A stretch of DNA of 20,455 nt from Bacteroidia bacterium (GTDB taxonomy: Bacteria > Bacteroidota > Bacteroidia > Bacteroidales > BM520), in assembly GCA_009930445.1 (NCBI GenBank), contig RZYD01000015.1, positions 1 to 20,455 on the forward strand, in the 5' to 3' direction. Numbering within the stretch: the stretch's first letter is position 1; every line of letters begins with the position of its first letter. Positions 17,623-20,455 of this stretch are shown piece after piece. Position numbers and translations under genes: made by a program. Under the pieces are notes generated by a model. That model ran no database searches. It had not been told where the DNA came from and was given only the letters and a program-made list of their open reading frames with translations.

Positions 17623-18887
17623 TAAAAAAGGTACTGGGAACGGCTGGTTCAAGGATTTTAACTTCAGCACTTAGCCTGATACTGGTGTTGTTGTATGGCA
17701 GAACCCTCGGTCCGGAAGGCGCAGCGGAAATCGGCCTTGTGGTGCTGGGGATTACGATTGTATTGTTACTTAGCAATTTTGTGACCGGCGGTGCCTTGGT
17801 GTACCTTACCCCCCGCGAGAAACCGTTCCTGCTTTTTTTGCCGGCTTATGTCTGGGCTTTTTTTTCCGCAGTGGTGCTCTCTTACGGACTCGACAAATTT
17901 CATTTACTTCCTCCCGGGATGCTCCACCATGTGTTATTTCTTTCGTTGATTTTTTCCTGGCATACCGCTAACCTTAATATCCTTCTTGGAAAGGAACGGG
18001 TGGGTGCGTTCAATTCGGCGTCGGTGCTTCAGATTGTAACCCTTTTTACCGCTTTTCTCTTTTTCGTCTATATTCGTGATCAGCTTACGGTGATGTCGTA
18101 CGTCTACTCCCTGTATCTGTCGTATGGATTATCTTTTCTTTTTAGCCTGATTTTGGTCCTTCCTGAATTAAAGTATGCCGATCTATACAACCTGGGCCCG
18201 GTTATTCTCCGGATTTTCCGTTATGGCTCTTTTGTGCAGTTTGCCAATACGCTCCAACTTTTGAACTACCGGTTAAGTTATTATCTTATTAAAGCTTTTC
18301 TGGGTAATGCCCGTTTGGGAGTTTTTCAGGTGGGGAATCAACTCAGCGAAGGCCTGTGGATTGTCGGAAAAAGTATGGCTTTGGTGCAATATTCCCGTAT
18401 TGCCAATACGCCCGATGCACCGTATGCCAAAGTACTGACCGTTCGCTTTTTAAAAATTACGGTGCTGGTCACGCTTATCCTTCTTTCTGTATTCTTGATT
18501 TTACCTGAATCATTTTATACCTGGATTCTAACCGATAAATTTGCGGGGATTAAAACAGTGATCTGGTATCTGTCGCCGGGAATTATGGCCATAGCCGGTA
18601 ATCTGATTCTGAGCCATTTTTTTAGTGGCACTGGCCGACACCATCATAATGCCATCAGTTCAGGAATTGGACTTTTTTTTACTGTACTTTTGGGCTTTTT
18701 GCTCATTCCAACGCTCGGAATATCGGGTGCCGCCATTACCGCTTCCGTTTCTTATATGGCCACTTGTACTTACCAGATGATTCAGTTTTTTCGTCTTACT
18801 CAGGTCAGCGTTCGTGAGCTGGTTATCGTAGCCGAAGATTTTCGGTTTTTTATGCGTGAAATTCGTAATTGGATAAAAAAATCCTAA
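17619..18887 (+). CDS. Polysaccharide (Wzx-like) flippase family membrane protein
   Basis: The 422-residue protein is hydrophobic throughout, with about 12 predicted membrane spans (for example SLILVLLYGRTLG, VVLGITIVLLLSNFV, LLSVFLILP, LFFTVLLGFLLIPTLG). The opening (AGSRILTSALSLILVLLYGRTLGPEGAAEIGLV) and the late segment GISGAAITASVSYM are typical of the oligosaccharide flippase/MATE-like (PST) family. Known of the family: moves lipid-linked glycan units across the inner membrane. Its ATG lies inside the stop overlap of the preceding gene (ATGA), so it is coupled to the formyltransferase fusion, consistent with a shared role in a surface polysaccharide or glycolipid. The cargo cannot be told. 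No polymerase or glycosyltransferase is in the window, so the assignment as a Wzx for a particular antigen is not supported. Confidence 0.88.
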   Translation: MIKKVLGTAGSRILTSALSLILVLLYGRTLGPEGAAEIGLVVLGITIVLLLSNFVTGGALVYLTPREKPFLLFLPAYVWAFFSAVVLSYGLDKFHLLPPGMLHHVLFLSLIFSWHTANLNILLGKERVGAFNSASVLQIVTLFTAFLFFVYIRDQLTVMSYVYSLYLSYGLSFLFSLILVLPELKYADLYNLGPVILRIFRYGSFVQFANTLQLLNYRLSYYLIKAFLGNARLGVFQVGNQLSEGLWIVGKSMALVQYSRIANTPDAPYAKVLTVRFLKITVLVTLILLSVFLILPESFYTWILTDKFAGIKTVIWYLSPGIMAIAGNLILSHFFSGTGRHHHNAISSGIGLFFTVLLGFLLIPTLGISGAAITASVSYMATCTYQMIQFFRLTQVSVRELVIVAEDFRFFMREIRNWIKKS

Positions 18888-18929
18888 GTTGCTTCACCTT
18901 TGACCTCTGATTATTCTGTCATAAATACC

Positions 18930-18937
18930 TATTTTTG
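18930..18937 (+). promoter_or_regulatory. TAnnTTTG -7 box directly before the alkaline phosphatase gene
   Basis: TATTTTTG is an exact match and ends four bases before ATG 18942. TCTG at 18906-18909 lies 20 bases upstream, one base off the TTTG -33 element. It is the same octamer, at nearly the same distance from ATG, as in front of tex. It supports initiation at 18942 rather than at the upstream in-frame TTG (18900), which would lie ahead of the promoter. Confidence 0.55.
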
Positions 18938-18941
18938 TGAG

Positions 18942-20063
18942 ATGATGCGATATACGCCGAAACAGGTCATCCTATTATTTGTCTGGATTTTTATTCTGAC
19001 TTCCTGCACGCATGAAAATCCCGGCTTCCCTTCCTCTCCTCCTGCCTCCGGAGAAGGGTTTCCCGAAAATGTTATTTTTTTTGTGGGCGATGGAATGGGA
19101 TTGGGTCATATTACTGCAGCTATGACGGTAAACGGGGGGTATTTAAATTGTACCGACCTGCCAGTCGCCGGGTTAGTGACTACTCATGCTGCTGATAGTG
19201 CAGTTACCGGCTCGGCGGCTTCAGGAACCGCCATGAGCACCGGTCATAAAGTGAATTATTCAACGCTCGGTGTGGATAAGGAAGGTAATCCGCTGAAAAA
19301 CCTTTTTGAATATTTTCATTCCTGTGGCATTGTTACCGGAATTGTAACTACTTCCGAACTTGTGGATGCCACTCCCGCAGCATTTTATGCCCATGTTCCC
19401 GATAGAAATCTTAAAGAAATGATTGCAATACAGATGGCTTATTCGTCGGTGGAGGTTTTGATTGGCGGTGGATGTCACTGGCTGACAGAACGTAGCGACG
19501 GACTGAATCTGATTGATACCATGGTATTGAGAGGATACGATTTTTATTCTGATCTGGATCAGGTCCCATCCGGCCAGGAAGGGCCCCTGCTGGTGGTGCT
19601 GGAGTCCTATGATCTTCCTGGGGTTACTGAAGGACGTGGTAACATGCTGCAGACCGCCATGAACACCGCCATATCACGTCTGCACCGGACTGGAAAGCCA
19701 TTTTTTTTGCTCGTGGAAAACAACCATATTGATCATTATGCCCATGCCAACGAATCAGACCCTATGCTGGCCGAGATCCTTGACCTTGACCAGGCCATTG
19801 GACAGGCGCTTAGTTTTTCGTCAGTTCATAAGGAAACTCTGATCGTTGTAGGCGCTGACCATGAAACCGGTGGCTTTTCCATTATTGGCGGTAATATTGG
19901 GGAGGGTAGCGTGGTAGGTGATTTTCAGGGCGATAACCATACTGCAACAATGGTGCCTTTTTTTGCCTGTGGCCCAGGTGAAACTCTTTTTTCCGGCGTA
20001 TACGATAACACAGCGGTTTTTGATAAATTTACACGATTGATGCAGTGTACTGCACATCCGTAA
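18942..20063 (+). CDS. Alkaline phosphatase, lipoprotein
   Basis: Start ATG 18942 (or 18945) yields a lipoprotein signal: a basic start, hydrophobic core and the lipobox LTSC, giving a mature protein tethered to a membrane. The 373 residues show the alkaline phosphatase superfamily pattern: metal-binding FFVGDGMG (Asp50), the catalytic motif AADSAVTGSAASGTAMSTG with Ser86 as the predicted nucleophile, ENNHIDHYAH (Asp264 and flanking His), and VGADHETGG (Asp306, His307). Known of the family: zinc/magnesium-dependent hydrolysis of phosphate monoesters outside the cytoplasm. No clear Bacteroidota lipoprotein export signal (acidic cluster directly after the Cys) is visible, so periplasmic or surface location is open. 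No Pho-box could be identified by eye. It lies 54 bases after the flippase and 2 bases before the next gene, with which it likely shares a transcript. Confidence 0.93.
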   Translation: MMRYTPKQVILLFVWIFILTSCTHENPGFPSSPPASGEGFPENVIFFVGDGMGLGHITAAMTVNGGYLNCTDLPVAGLVTTHAADSAVTGSAASGTAMSTGHKVNYSTLGVDKEGNPLKNLFEYFHSCGIVTGIVTTSELVDATPAAFYAHVPDRNLKEMIAIQMAYSSVEVLIGGGCHWLTERSDGLNLIDTMVLRGYDFYSDLDQVPSGQEGPLLVVLESYDLPGVTEGRGNMLQTAMNTAISRLHRTGKPFFLLVENNHIDHYAHANESDPMLAEILDLDQAIGQALSFSSVHKETLIVVGADHETGGFSIIGGNIGEGSVVGDFQGDNHTATMVPFFACGPGETLFSGVYDNTAVFDKFTRLMQCTAHP

Positions 20064-20065
20064 GC

Positions 20066-20455
20066 ATGAAAAATATTGGATTAATACAATGGATTGGGTT
20101 GCTGCTGCTATTCTTTTGTAGCCTGTCGGGTACGGTGGCTCAGGTGGTGATCAATGAAGCTTCTTCTGCCAGCCTTTATTCGCTTTTCGACGAAGAAACG
20201 GATGCCTCCGACTGGATTGAGCTGTATAATAAAAGTAGCGATACCCTAGCACTGAAAGGGTTTTCGCTCTCTGACAAAAGGAGTGATCCGAAAAGGTGGA
20301 TTATTCCGGATGTTACTATTTTTCCCGACTCTTTTTTATTGATTTTTGCCTCGGGGAAAAACCGACGTTCTGTTGTTGATCACTGGGAAACGGCCGTATG
20401 GTCCGACAGTGCATGGCGTTACCTGAATCCGGATTATGAACCACACCCTGACTGG
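20066..20455 (+). CDS. Secreted lamin-tail-domain protein (3' end outside window)
   Basis: ATG 20066 lies 2 bases after the phosphatase stop. The 130 codons present begin with a signal peptide (MKNIGLIQWIGLLLLFFC ... TVAQ, cleaved near residue 26). A lamin-tail domain follows: VVINEASSAS, DASDWIELYNKSSDTLALKG, FSLSDKRSDPKRWIIPDVT and LLIFASGKNRR. The following DHWETAVW, SAWRYLNPDYEPHPDW resembles the linker seen in large Bacteroidota proteins that pair lamin-tail with CotH-type or sorting domains, so a long downstream continuation is expected. Known of lamin-tail domains: extracellular binding modules, often next to phosphatases and nucleases. The frame is open to the window end. Confidence 0.85.
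   Translation, partial: MKNIGLIQWIGLLLLFFCSLSGTVAQVVINEASSASLYSLFDEETDASDWIELYNKSSDTLALKGFSLSDKRSDPKRWIIPDVTIFPDSFLLIFASGKNRRSVVDHWETAVWSDSAWRYLNPDYEPHPDW

Noticed and set aside
18900..18941. TTG start at 18900 for the phosphatase
   Set aside because: It adds residues ahead of the lipoprotein signal and lies upstream of the TATTTTTG box; the ATG at 18942 gives a normal signal peptide.

Overview
All genes in this window lie on the + strand. The sequence looks like a chromosomal segment of a Bacteroidota bacterium, most likely Bacteroidales-like. The reasons are: four adjacent genes for very large secreted proteins that end in type IX secretion system (T9SS) C-terminal sorting domains of both known kinds (type A, 'PNP...' tail; type B, gliding-motility-associated 'FTPNxDGxND' tail); A-rich start contexts without Shine-Dalgarno motifs; and exact copies of the Bacteroidota -7 promoter box TAnnTTTG. 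No RNA gene, CRISPR array, insertion sequence or phage gene was seen.

Region 1 (1-12362) is a tandem array of four T9SS cargo genes in the order type B, type A, type B, type A. The first is cut by the window start. The two type B genes read through intact. Both type A genes are broken. The first has an in-frame TAG that separates the sorting domain from the rest of the protein. The second has a one-base frameshift near its first quarter. The two type A genes are co-linear paralogues over roughly their last 600 residues, and they share a repeated two-domain Ig-like cassette that is also present once in the first gene. The codon that is TAG in one paralogue is CAG in the other.

Region 2 (12363-14580) holds a complete Tex-family RNA-binding transcription accessory protein, preceded by a TATTTTTG box only five bases before the ATG.

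Region 3 (14738-18887) is a tightly packed four-gene run: an outer-membrane beta-barrel protein, a Cupin_5/DUF985 protein (1-nt overlap), a formyltransferase fused to a GINT1-N-type beta-propeller (3-nt gap), and a polysaccharide flippase-like membrane protein (4-nt overlap). The last two suggest a role in building or exporting a surface glycan, although no glycosyltransferase is visible in the window.

Region 4 (18888-20455) has an alkaline phosphatase lipoprotein with its own TATTTTTG box, followed two bases later by a secreted lamin-tail-domain protein that runs off the window end.

Nothing here is clearly a new class of system. The most interesting signals are the paired, class-specific disruption of the two type A cargo genes, the shared Ig-like cassette, the unassigned N-terminal domain of the second cargo gene, and the apparently leaderless promoters.
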